A stretch of DNA of 6,008 nt from Chloroflexota bacterium (GTDB lineage: Bacteria > Chloroflexota > Limnocylindria > Limnocylindrales > CSP1-4), in the NCBI GenBank assembly GCA_004298915.1, contig SCTE01000111.1, forward strand, positions 1 to 6,008. Reading direction: 5' to 3'. The position numbers were made by a program, and so were the translations under genes. The notes beneath the pieces are model-generated. The model saw nothing but the letters and a program-made list of their open reading frames with translations. It was not told where the DNA came from and did not search any database. This document shows, one piece after another, positions 1 through 5,045 of this stretch (positions within the stretch are counted from its first letter, which is position 1; each line of letters begins with the position of its first letter).

Positions 1-404
1 CCTACATGGTCGGGATGACCGTCACCGACAACGCAGGCGCCACGGGGTCTACGACCGTACCGACGACGGTCTCCGAGCCTCCGGCGGCCAAGCCCATGTG
101 GGTGGGCAACCTGACGTCGACCACCACGACGACCAGTCGGAACTGGACGGCGATCGTCACGGTCACCGTTGCCGACGCGAGTGGACCAGTTGGAGGCGCC
201 GTGGTCACGGGATCCTGGTCGGCCGGATCCGGTGGGACAGCATGCACGACCAACACCGCAGGTCAGTGCACTGTCACGAGCTCATCGTTGAGCCGGAAGA
301 ACGTTGCCAGCATCACCTATGCGGTGAGTGGCCTTGCCAAGACCGGCTGGGTGTACGCACCTGGGAGCAACGTCAAGTCGTCGATTACGGTCAGCAGGCC
401 CTGA
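1..404 (+). CDS. C-terminal end of a secreted PKD/Ig-like domain protein (5' end outside window)
   Basis: The reading frame is open from the left edge (first full codon at base 3) to a TGA at 402-404, so this is the 3' end of a larger gene. The first visible residues, YMVGMTVTDNAGATGS, are the typical last strand of a PKD domain. A Ser/Thr-rich linker (TSTTTTTS) follows. Then comes an all-beta Ig-like domain of about 90 residues containing GSWS, a cysteine pair in GTACTTNTAGQCTV that probably forms a disulfide, and a final ITVSRP strand. Such domains end many secreted subtilisin-like proteases and adhesins of GC-rich bacteria; the catalytic part, if any, lies outside the window. The ATG at 6 is internal to the PKD strand and is not the true start. 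The ending on a beta strand looks natural, so the stop appears genuine. Cell-surface or secreted location is inferred. The parent protein's function cannot be told from this piece. Confidence 0.85.
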   Translation, partial: YMVGMTVTDNAGATGSTTVPTTVSEPPAAKPMWVGNLTSTTTTTSRNWTAIVTVTVADASGPVGGAVVTGSWSAGSGGTACTTNTAGQCTVTSSSLSRKNVASITYAVSGLAKTGWVYAPGSNVKSSITVSRP

Positions 405-494
405 CCTGGGCCGGGAAAGCGACCCTGTCCTCTTGCCCAGCCTCCCTGGTCGGGTCGCTGGTGCCCGGCGACAGGGGCCCCTGGGCTCCGGCGC

Positions 495-515
495 ATGAGG
501 GTTTGAGGCCCTCAT
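495..515 (+). terminator. Hairpin downstream of the PKD/Ig gene, possible terminator
   Basis: A perfect 7-bp inverted repeat, ATGAGGG (495-501) and CCCTCAT (509-515), encloses a 7-nt loop. It is 90 bases after the stop of the secreted protein gene. No T-run follows, so it is at best a weak or factor-assisted terminator. It also overlaps the -35 box proposed for the tRNA promoter, so it could instead be incidental. Confidence 0.3.
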
Positions 516-531
516 CGCGGTCGGATACCAT
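503..531 (+). promoter_or_regulatory. Sigma70-type promoter of the tRNA-Gly gene
   Basis: TTGAGG at 503-508 and TACCAT at 526-531 are separated by exactly 17 bases, matching the housekeeping -35/-10 arrangement (TTGACA/TATAAT). Transcription would start around 537-540, a few bases before the tRNA 5' end at 545. This is where a monocistronic tRNA promoter is expected. Confidence 0.5.
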
Positions 532-544
532 TGCCACTCTCCGA

Positions 545-604
545 GCGGGAGTAGCTCAGCTGGCAGAGCGTCTGCTTCCCAAGCACGGCCCCGATGCCTC
601 CCGC
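545..604 (+). pseudogene. Truncated tRNA-Gly(CCC): 5' part intact, T-arm lost
   Basis: The 5' acceptor strand GCGGGAG (545-551), TA, D-stem GCTC/GAGC (554-557 and 566-569) with loop AGCTGGCA, and anticodon stem TCTGC (571-575) with loop TTCCCAA (576-582, anticodon CCC) match tRNA-Gly closely. The 3' anticodon strand begins GCA (583-585) and then departs: C and G stand where G and A are needed. No GGTTCGA T-loop follows. The heptamer CTCCCGC at 598-604 is the exact complement of the acceptor strand, so the gene may have suffered an internal loss of variable loop and T-arm; alternatively the match is chance and the 3' half was replaced. The RNA cannot fold as a functional tRNA. tRNA genes are common integration targets, so an old recombination event is plausible, but no integrase gene is visible. 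Confidence 0.7.
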
Positions 605-675
605 GGCCGTCCTGCAACGACCTGCCTGGCGATGCGACGAATGGATTTGCCGGGTAGGTCACGATCACATCGACC

Positions 676-837
676 CTAACAAACCGGACAAACTCGCCAT
701 TTCGTGCTCAGTGCGATGGGGTTTTGCTGGTTGGCCGAGAAACCTGTGTCGACCGTGATGAACTCAAATCCGTCGAAATCGACACGGTCGACACATTTGA
801 CCTGCTCAGGCAATTGCTCGTATCAAGGCTTCGCCAC
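676..837 (-). pseudogene. Possible small ORF or gene remnant, unknown function
   Basis: From a TTG at 811-813 to a TAG at 676-678 the minus strand encodes about 45 residues with protein-like character, including VDFDGFEFITVDTGFSAN and a terminal CPVC that would be a zinc-knuckle-like pair. Upstream in the same frame are a TGA (823-825) and a GTG at 835-837 giving MAKP before it, so the original start may have been cut off by the nonsense codon. It is too short to assign to a family. It could be a decayed gene end or a chance open frame in GC-rich DNA. Confidence 0.2.
745..795. repeat. Perfect 13-bp inverted repeat with 25-nt spacer
   Basis: TGTGTCGACCGTG at 745-757 and CACGGTCGACACA at 783-795 are exact reverse complements. 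Within the spacer and right arm a smaller element, GTCGA-AA-TCGAC, can pair on itself, and TCAAAT (764-769) can pair with ATTTGA (795-800), so alternative folds exist. No T-run adjoins it. It could be a dyad operator, a recombination site or a hairpin. It also lies inside the possible minus-strand ORF remnant, so it may be a coding coincidence. Confidence 0.5.
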
Positions 838-893
838 GAGTTACCGTTCCCAGCGTCGCCAGCGGGAACACGGCAAATCACGACGTCGAATCG

Positions 894-1274
894 CTAGCGC
901 TGACGACGCGCGGCTCGATCGGCGAGATAGGCTCGGAACGCAGCGAGCTCTGCCCGGTCGGCCGATGTCAACCCTCGCGTGGCGGCGTCAGGTGGCGCCG
1001 CCCGCCCGAGGGCGATGAGCTCGTCCACGAGCCGCTCAACAGGCACGTCCCAGAGGAGTTCGAGCAGCTCCACGAACGGAATGCCGAGCTCGTCTGATGC
1101 CCGGAGCAGATCCGTCGGCGTCGGACGGGCGCGTGCCGGCCGCGACGGATCGAGGAGGGCGGTTACGTAACCGGAATCGCGGCCGAACGCCGCGCTGAGA
1201 CCGCGCCTCGAGCGGCCCGAGCGCGCGAGTATCCGCTCGAGGTTGCGGCGGAATCGATCGTCGAGGGGAGCCAC
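894..1274 (-). CDS. XRE-like helix-turn-helix DNA-binding protein
   Basis: This is a small, probably cytoplasmic DNA-binding regulator. The region FRRNLERILARSGRSRRGLS near the N-terminus, followed by AAFGRDSGYVTALLDPS, has the spacing of a Cro/C1-type helix-turn-helix: a helix, a recognition helix beginning at the GRDSGYV segment, then PTPTDLLRASDELGI and VELLELLW as the closing helices. A charged C-terminal helix rich in Arg and Ala ends at TAG. The open frame extends to a TTG at 1365-1367. I chose the GTG at 1272-1274, giving about 126 residues, because it starts just before the conserved domain and the extra 31 residues look non-domain; neither start has a clear Shine-Dalgarno. The gene stands alone: the next minus-strand gene is about 390 bases upstream. 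Its targets are unknown; regulation of the nearby locus is only a guess. Confidence 0.7.
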   Translation of the reverse strand: MAPLDDRFRRNLERILARSGRSRRGLSAAFGRDSGYVTALLDPSRPARARPTPTDLLRASDELGIPFVELLELLWDVPVERLVDELIALGRAAPPDAATRGLTSADRAELAAFRAYLADRAARRQR

Positions 1275-1664
1275 TTCGTCATCGTACTCGGCCAGGACCC
1301 CACCATTCCGGCGTCGGAACCAAGGTCCTCCTCCCGCGACGAACCGCGGCAGATGCCATACGCCCAAAGAGCGACCTAAGTGCCCTCAGCTTGACGACGC
1401 GTAAGACCAAGAATTGCACGACACGACCATTCGATCTCCTGATGCGGTGAACGGGAATCGCGAATCGCAGCCACTCACCCAACTCGAGAGCCACGCCTAC
1501 GACCATGCCCCCGAGACGTTCGTCGCCCCGCTAGGACCCCAGCGACGTTCCGTCGACCCTCACGACGCCGAACCGGCGCGGCGTTGGAATGAGGCACGCC
1601 TGGTCAGAGGATCCATGCTTGATGTGCGACGCAGAGGAGGCACCAAAAAGCCCTATTAATCTCG
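1275..1664 (-). other. Gene-poor stretch with a possible interrupted ORF
   Basis: No complete gene is convincing here. On the minus strand the frame from an ATG at 1504-1506 encodes a hydrophobic, protein-like stretch (MVVGVALELGEWLRFAIPVH) running on into the start of the XRE-like gene in another frame. The same frame upstream, across a TAG at 1531-1533, reads RRFGVVRVDGTSLGS, so this may be a remnant broken by a nonsense codon. I do not recognise it. A CTTTTTG run lies just downstream of the 1665 stop on the minus strand, but I see no convincing stem before it. Confidence 0.25.
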
Positions 1665-2390
1665 TCAGCCTGTGAGCTCGGACCACGATCCGTAGTCACC
1701 ACGGGACCCGTCCCATGATGTGCCAAGCGTTCCATCCCATGAATCGGAACCACTTGGCCCGAACCTGGACGCTGGGTTCCGAAAGAGCCACCAAATCGCA
1801 TAGCCGATGCGGTCGCGGAGCGGTTCCGCCCAGGGCGGATCGCCGGGCGACGAGTTGCCGCGCTCGCTTTGCCAGCGACGACGGGTGTACTGCTCCCAGT
1901 ACGCACCGGGTCGAAGCCACATGTCGCTGTACTCCGCAACCATCGCGTCAAGACCGTCGATTCGATCACGGAGGCGAGTGCGGTCTTCAATCGTCACTGC
2001 CTCAGCGCGGGAGACCCTCCCGATGATCCGGTTGAACTCTCCCTCCACGCGACTAGCTTCGTCATGGATGCCGTTCCAGTGGCCGGCTTGGTCACGCGAT
2101 CCCCATTCCGGTCGAATGACTGAGGGCCCGACGCCGATCCGACTCGATGAGATCCGTGCACCTAATCCGATCAATGACTGGCCAATCCATCCTCGTGCGA
2201 GGTATGCAGCCCATCCGAGGATCCAGAGCGCTCCGACTGAGAGCAGAACGATCGTTACCCTTGGGCCAGCTCGGGCGTGATCCAACGAGTTTCGGGCACC
2301 ACCACCGCTAGAACCCACGCCGCCATTGCCGGAACCAAGCCGAGTATTCGACGCAACCCCATCCCTCCAAGTTCGGACGATGACAATCAT
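1665..2390 (-). CDS. Single-pass membrane protein with charged coiled-coil-like region, unknown function
   Basis: About 241 residues from ATG 2388-2390 to TGA 1665-1667. Residues 18-31 are Gly/Ser-rich. Residues 45-65 form one strong transmembrane segment (VTIVLLSVGALWILGWAAYLA) flanked by Arg. After it come roughly 50 residues of charged, helix-favouring sequence (SRVEGEFNRIIGRVSRAEAV, then RTRLRDRIDGLDAMVAEY) that could form a coiled coil, then a Trp/Arg-rich part (YWEQYTRRRWQ, IWWLFRNP) and a Ser/Gly/Asp/Trp-rich tail ending WSELTG. The frame is open up to a TTG at 2499-2501, but I prefer the ATG because it begins 23 bases after the TAA closing the extended frame of the upstream lipoprotein, as expected in an operon. 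I do not recognise the family. Topology and any link with the toxin locus are open. Confidence 0.65.
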   Translation of the reverse strand: MIVIVRTWRDGVASNTRLGSGNGGVGSSGGGARNSLDHARAGPRVTIVLLSVGALWILGWAAYLARGWIGQSLIGLGARISSSRIGVGPSVIRPEWGSRDQAGHWNGIHDEASRVEGEFNRIIGRVSRAEAVTIEDRTRLRDRIDGLDAMVAEYSDMWLRPGAYWEQYTRRRWQSERGNSSPGDPPWAEPLRDRIGYAIWWLFRNPASRFGPSGSDSWDGTLGTSWDGSRGDYGSWSELTG

Positions 2391-2413
2391 GCCACTCGGG
2401 TCGATGTCCGGAT

Positions 2414-2638
2414 TTACGATGCTCGTGCCAGCGGGCCCTGCAGGTTGATCAGGTCGCCCGTTGCGATCAAGGACTCTGGAGAGGTGCCGCGGGTCAGGCA
2501 AACGCGACCGCGCACTGCAGGGTCAACTATCGCACTGCGGTCGACGTGGGCTCCCGGTGAGCTGAGCGCCTCAAGGCAGGCCTTGATCCTGCCGCTGGTG
2601 CTTGGGACGATCGCAGCAATGACTCCCTTTGCTGAGAC
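2414..2638 (-). pseudogene. In-frame continuation of the beta-propeller-like lipoprotein gene past a TGA
   Basis: Directly after the TGA at 2639-2641 the same frame stays open for 74 codons to a TAA at 2414-2416. The translation is protein-like: VSAKGVIAAIVPSTSGRIKA, then CLEAL, HVDRSAIVDPAVRGRVCLTR and SPESLIATGDLINL. It resembles another propeller blade rather than shadow sequence, and the next gene starts 23 bases beyond the TAA. The simplest reading is that the ancestral gene ended at 2414 and acquired a premature stop. Readthrough or a sequence error are alternatives. Confidence 0.5.
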
Positions 2639-3484
2639 TCACGCCGACAACCATTCCTTTCCCGAGATCACCGTGTCGCTCCCGGCGCCCAGATCCGCGA
2701 TCTCGTGGAGGGCAAGATCGGAGGTGTAGATGATCGTGTCTCCTGATGGGCCCAGGGAAACGTCATGGGCCCCTGCCAGCGGGACTTCGGCGACCTGACT
2801 TCCATCGACCCAGACGTGGACCGCGATGTCCCCGGTCTCGGACGTTGCCTCGGTCGTCACCCACCGCGTTCCAGCCGGATCCACCCAGGCGGTCATTGGG
2901 CGGTCATCGACTTGAACCAGCACGTCACCATCCACGAGGCGGTCACCGACCAGGGACGCTCGAGCTAGGAACATCTGCTCCGTCGACCCGGACAGTTCGG
3001 GCGGCAGATGGGTCAGGACGAAGATACCGGCGTCGGTCATCCAGATGCCGAGGTATCGAGGGTGGGCAAGACGGATGATGCGATCAGTGCCGTCGGGAGA
3101 CCTGAGATAGAGCTCGGGATTCGCGGAAGGGTCGTCTTCGATCCAGAAGACCGCACCGTCCCCATCGATCCCCGCCAAGAACGCATCAATGGTTTCTCCG
3201 GAAGCGACGGGCACGACTTCAAGTTTGGGCCACGAGACCGTCATTACGTCGGCACTAGCCCCGTCCTCGGCGAGTACCGCCACCCTTGAACCATCGGGCG
3301 ACCACGATACGTAGCGGACCTGCCTATCGAAGGCGACGCAGCCCGGATCTCGATTATCGGCGGGACCGCCTGTCGTGCAGCCAAGAAGAACGAAGATGCC
3401 CACAAATATGCGAAGGTGTACGTCGTGGCCGCTGCAGCGCCGACTTGAACGGAACTCCGGTTCGGGGTGGCCTGCCGAATTCAC
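2639..3484 (-). CDS. Lipoprotein with beta-propeller (WD40/TolB-like) repeats, probably prematurely stopped
   Basis: The N-terminus carries a basic segment, a hydrophobic stretch (LRIFVGIFVLLGC) and a lipobox with the lipidated cysteine at residue 36 counted from GTG 3482-3484, so the protein should be anchored on the outer face of the membrane. The mature part is beta-rich with a recognisable propeller blade, VRYVSWSPDGSRVAVLAEDG (about residues 56-75), and weaker repeats such as DGAVFWIEDDPSANPELYLR and MTDAGIFVL. This is the architecture of WD40-like or TolB-type propellers, which usually bind ligands or proteins. I chose the GTG at 3484 over the GTG at 3559 because GGAAA precedes it and it gives a more normal signal peptide. 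The frame ends at TGA 2639-2641 but continues coherently for 74 more codons, so about 281 residues may be a truncated form. It is 115 bases downstream of the second small lipoprotein and may share its transcript. Its specific role is unknown. Confidence 0.75.
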   Translation of the reverse strand: MNSAGHPEPEFRSSRRCSGHDVHLRIFVGIFVLLGCTTGGPADNRDPGCVAFDRQVRYVSWSPDGSRVAVLAEDGASADVMTVSWPKLEVVPVASGETIDAFLAGIDGDGAVFWIEDDPSANPELYLRSPDGTDRIIRLAHPRYLGIWMTDAGIFVLTHLPPELSGSTEQMFLARASLVGDRLVDGDVLVQVDDRPMTAWVDPAGTRWVTTEATSETGDIAVHVWVDGSQVAEVPLAGAHDVSLGPSGDTIIYTSDLALHEIADLGAGSDTVISGKEWLSA

Positions 3485-3599
3485 TTTCCGACGCAATGAT
3501 GGTCGGTGGGAAGTGTGCTTGGGTCCGGATCCATGTGCTTCGGCGGAATCCCAAGCCACAACTCAGCCGACATGGAGCGGTCATCGAATCCAGCTTGGT

Positions 3600-3986
3600 T
3601 CAACACTCGCTCGAGGTCGGGAGGAGCTGCGGCTCGGAGATCAGACTCTTTGCCGCGATCGATAGGGTCAGCCCTCCCTGATCAACCCCGATGACCACAC
3701 TTGTCGACTTCTTCAGCAGGTCGCCTTCAAGAACGATTTGGCACGTCTGTGGGTCGATGACTTCGAAGTGGTCCCGAGTCGTTGCCGGCTCGTCCAACTT
3801 GTTGCCAGACGACAGCGGCTGGATAATGCGCGTTGTCGTTGAGCCATTACCGCTGGCCCGAACGAGGTACACGTGGTCAGTCGAATTCCGTACTGCAACT
3901 ATCCACGGGGCAGGAGCGCAGGAGGCGAGCGTAACAAGCGCACAAATCGCGGCGATCTGAAGACAATGCGGGCGACGTTTCATCAT
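3600..3986 (-). CDS. Small lipoprotein, candidate immunity protein of the second (remnant) toxin cassette
   Basis: 128 residues beginning MMKRR, with a hydrophobic stretch and lipobox LASC (lipidated Cys at residue 23). The mature protein begins APAPWIVAVRNSTD and looks beta-rich. Two cysteines, in VIDPQTC (residue 82) and as the very last residue (128), match the positions in the lipoprotein at 4629-5045. The two also share the W-x-V-x-V opening after the lipobox, a following VR and the IDPxTC motif, so they are diverged paralogues. The ATG directly abuts the TAG of the toxin fragment (TAGATG), so translation was probably coupled to it; there is no strong Shine-Dalgarno. Position immediately after a toxin C-terminus is the standard place for an immunity gene in polymorphic toxin loci. 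The immunity role is inferred from position and paralogy, not from a recognised immunity family. Confidence 0.75.
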   Translation of the reverse strand: MMKRRPHCLQIAAICALVTLASCAPAPWIVAVRNSTDHVYLVRASGNGSTTTRIIQPLSSGNKLDEPATTRDHFEVIDPQTCQIVLEGDLLKKSTSVVIGVDQGGLTLSIAAKSLISEPQLLPTSSEC

Positions 3987-4250
3987 CTAGCCATGTAGTC
4001 GCGCTTCGATTTCGGTGGGCTCAGGATCCGAACGGTAGATCCTCATCGAGTTCAGGACCCCTGCTCGGAGCTGGGCAACCGTGAGCGAATACGGATGCTG
4101 GTACCACAGGTTGATGCCGAGGTCCACGTTCCAGCGATCGGACAACGTGTTGACGCCGCCTGCAATCACGGCCGCGGTACGGAGTACATCGGGGGGAATG
4201 CCGTGCCCCATGCCTACGTAGCCGTAGTGGATATTCGCCCATGCGTCGTA
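3987..4250 (-). pseudogene. Toxin-domain fragment (polymorphic toxin type 44-like), displaced C-terminal cassette
   Basis: The frame from about 4250 to TAG 3987-3989 encodes YDAWANIHYGYVGMGHGIPP and onward, clearly homologous to residues 233-321 of the Rhs toxin upstream (YDVWGNIHYGYVGRAHGIPA). Shared features include the D-x-W-x-NIHYGYVG core, the GIPxDV segment, a W in the SDxW region, the IGI/LGI segment before LW, and a C-terminal helix ending near an IRVFR/IRIYR motif. About 87 residues remain against 89 in the complete domain from the same point. The N-terminal part of the toxin domain (the GDWDLK region) is missing. The frame runs on upstream to an ATG at 4377-4379, but those residues are out-of-frame translation of a lipoprotein gene, so that ATG is probably not a genuine start. 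It is likely an inactive remnant retained with its immunity gene, a pattern well known downstream of Rhs genes. Confidence 0.75.
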
Positions 4251-4257
4251 CCGGTAT

Positions 4258-4518
4258 CGCCCGATAAGTGAGAACGAGTTTGACGACCGGAATGTCGGCG
4301 CCGCCCGCAGGTCAGGTTGGCGCAGCCGGAAGCATCTGCTCCGCCCAGTTTCGGCAAGCGTCCCCAGAGAGGCTGGCATCGCCGTTGCAAGTAATCTCGA
4401 TGTCGGGGAACTGAGTCGACTCGACGGTAATCGGCATCTTCACAACCGGTTTGCTCGAGAGCGTCGATCACGCCGACAACGCGAGACCGAGGAGTAGACG
4501 CATTGCGCGAACGGCCAT
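4258..4518 (-). pseudogene. Broken small lipoprotein gene with TGA at the lipobox cysteine
   Basis: Starting at ATG 4516-4518, just after an excellent Shine-Dalgarno, the frame reads MAVRAMRLLLGLALSA, a lipoprotein signal peptide, and then meets TGA (4468-4470) exactly where the lipobox cysteine should be. The same frame continues STLSSKPVV, PITVESTQFPDIEITC, ACRNWAEQMLPAAPT, then a second TGA (4312-4314), then PAGGADIPVVKLVLTYR, after which coding character switches to the toxin frame near 4250-4261. The pieces read as one small secreted protein with conserved-looking cysteines at codons 44 and 55. It has its own promoter and ribosome binding site, so it was once a separate unit. It has two nonsense codons and a lost 3' end, so I call it a pseudogene. 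I do not recognise the family. Confidence 0.55.
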
Positions 4519-4523
4519 GACCA

Positions 4524-4530
4524 CCCTCCT
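4524..4530 (-). promoter_or_regulatory. Strong ribosome binding site of the broken lipoprotein gene
   Basis: AGGAGGG on the minus strand lies five bases before the ATG at 4516-4518. It is the clearest Shine-Dalgarno in the window and fixes the start of the interrupted lipoprotein frame. Confidence 0.65.
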
Positions 4531-4553
4531 GTCTCGCTGAGACACTCCCGGCC

Positions 4554-4582
4554 ATTATTGCTTGAGCTGGAGGGACGGTCAG
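4554..4582 (-). promoter_or_regulatory. Possible promoter of the broken lipoprotein gene
   Basis: On the minus strand CTGACC (4577-4582) and AATAAT (4554-4559) are 17 bases apart and resemble -35 and -10 boxes. Transcription would begin about 30 bases upstream of the ATG at 4518. It would also drive the toxin fragment and the second small lipoprotein, keeping that candidate immunity gene expressed independently of the Rhs gene. Confidence 0.4.
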
Positions 4583-4628
4583 AGGCGAACTCATTGGGTC
4601 GACCCCGGACAGAGCGATGACCAGTCGG

Positions 4629-5045
4629 TCACGGCCCGACGCACAGCGCGGTGTCTGGCATCAGGGTCGGGCCGCGGCCGGCGCTTCGCGAGCTTACGCT
4701 CAGGACAATCTCGCTAGATCCTGGTGCGTCCCCAAAGGACACCAGTGCACGGACTGTCGGCAGCCGCTGGGCGTCCAGCTCGCTGCACGTCGTGGGGTCG
4801 ATGATTGATACGCGTGCCGATGAGGGCTGCCGGTCAAGGGCAACGATCTGACCCTCGACATGCGGCTCAAAGAGAACTTGGCGAACCACACCGTCATAAC
4901 TCACGCGAACGATGACCGATTGGTCCGAGTTGCTTGAGACATAGACGACCCAGTCCGTTGGCGTCGAACAACTCGCCAGAACTGTCCAACACGCCATCAT
5001 CGTGATTCGACGAAGCCAGCCAGCGTCGCGCCAAGCCTTGTTCAA
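4629..5045 (-). CDS. Small lipoprotein, candidate immunity protein for the Rhs toxin
   Basis: 138 residues from a TTG at 5043-5045 that overlaps the TGA of the Rhs gene (TTGA). GGAGG at 5055-5059, nine bases upstream, supports this start and implies translational coupling. The N-terminus (WLRRITMMACWTVLASC) is a lipoprotein signal peptide with lipobox LASC and lipidated Cys at residue 26, so the mature protein should sit on the outer face of the membrane. The mature domain begins STPTDWVVYVSSNSD, looks beta-rich, and has cysteines in IIDPTTC (residue 87) and near the end in TALCVGP (residue 135), probably a disulfide. It is a diverged paralogue of the lipoprotein at 3600-3986, which also directly follows a related toxin domain. 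Recurrence of this pairing is the main support for an immunity role. I recognise no named immunity family. Confidence 0.8.
   Translation of the reverse strand: MNKAWRDAGWLRRITMMACWTVLASCSTPTDWVVYVSSNSDQSVIVRVSYDGVVRQVLFEPHVEGQIVALDRQPSSARVSIIDPTTCSELDAQRLPTVRALVSFGDAPGSSEIVLSVSSRSAGRGPTLMPDTALCVGP

Larger units (their letters stand above)
605..893. other. Gene-poor stretch with an inverted repeat and possible ORF remnant
   Basis: No confident gene lies between the broken tRNA and the stop of the XRE-like gene. The plus-strand frame open from 704 runs antisense into the XRE-like gene, and its translation has no recognisable domain. The only structure I can support is the perfect inverted repeat at 745-795 and the protein-like minus-strand frame at 676-837, both listed separately. 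Confidence 0.4.

Noticed and set aside
282..668. 128-residue minus-strand open frame
   Set aside because: Antisense to the PKD/Ig gene and the tRNA remnant, Arg/Pro-rich, with no recognisable domain.
98..679. 193-residue plus-strand open frame overlapping the PKD/Ig gene and the tRNA
   Set aside because: It is out of frame with the clearly real secreted protein and runs through the tRNA remnant; its composition (His/Arg/Trp-rich) is that of a shadow frame.
704..1018. Plus-strand open frame of 104 residues
   Set aside because: Its 3' part is antisense to the XRE-like gene and the translation has no domain-like pattern.
1807..2280. 157-residue plus-strand open frame
   Set aside because: Entirely antisense to the membrane protein gene, which has a clear transmembrane segment and better protein character.
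2391..2501. N-terminal extension of the membrane protein to a TTG at 2499-2501
   Set aside because: It overlaps the coherent extended frame of the upstream lipoprotein gene; the ATG at 2388-2390 fits the operon spacing better.
2414..4518. A non-standard genetic code with TGA as a sense codon
   Set aside because: Intact genes (Rhs toxin, both small lipoproteins, secreted protein) use TGA at natural ends, one of them in a start/stop overlap, so decay is the simpler explanation.
4214..4594. 126-residue minus-strand open frame starting before the broken lipoprotein gene
   Set aside because: Out of frame with both the signal peptide after the strong Shine-Dalgarno and the toxin fragment; Arg/Ser/Thr-rich shadow composition.
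4618..4631. Small hairpin TGACC-loop-GGTCA at the stop of the first small lipoprotein gene as a terminator
   Set aside because: Only five base pairs and no following T-run; probably chance.
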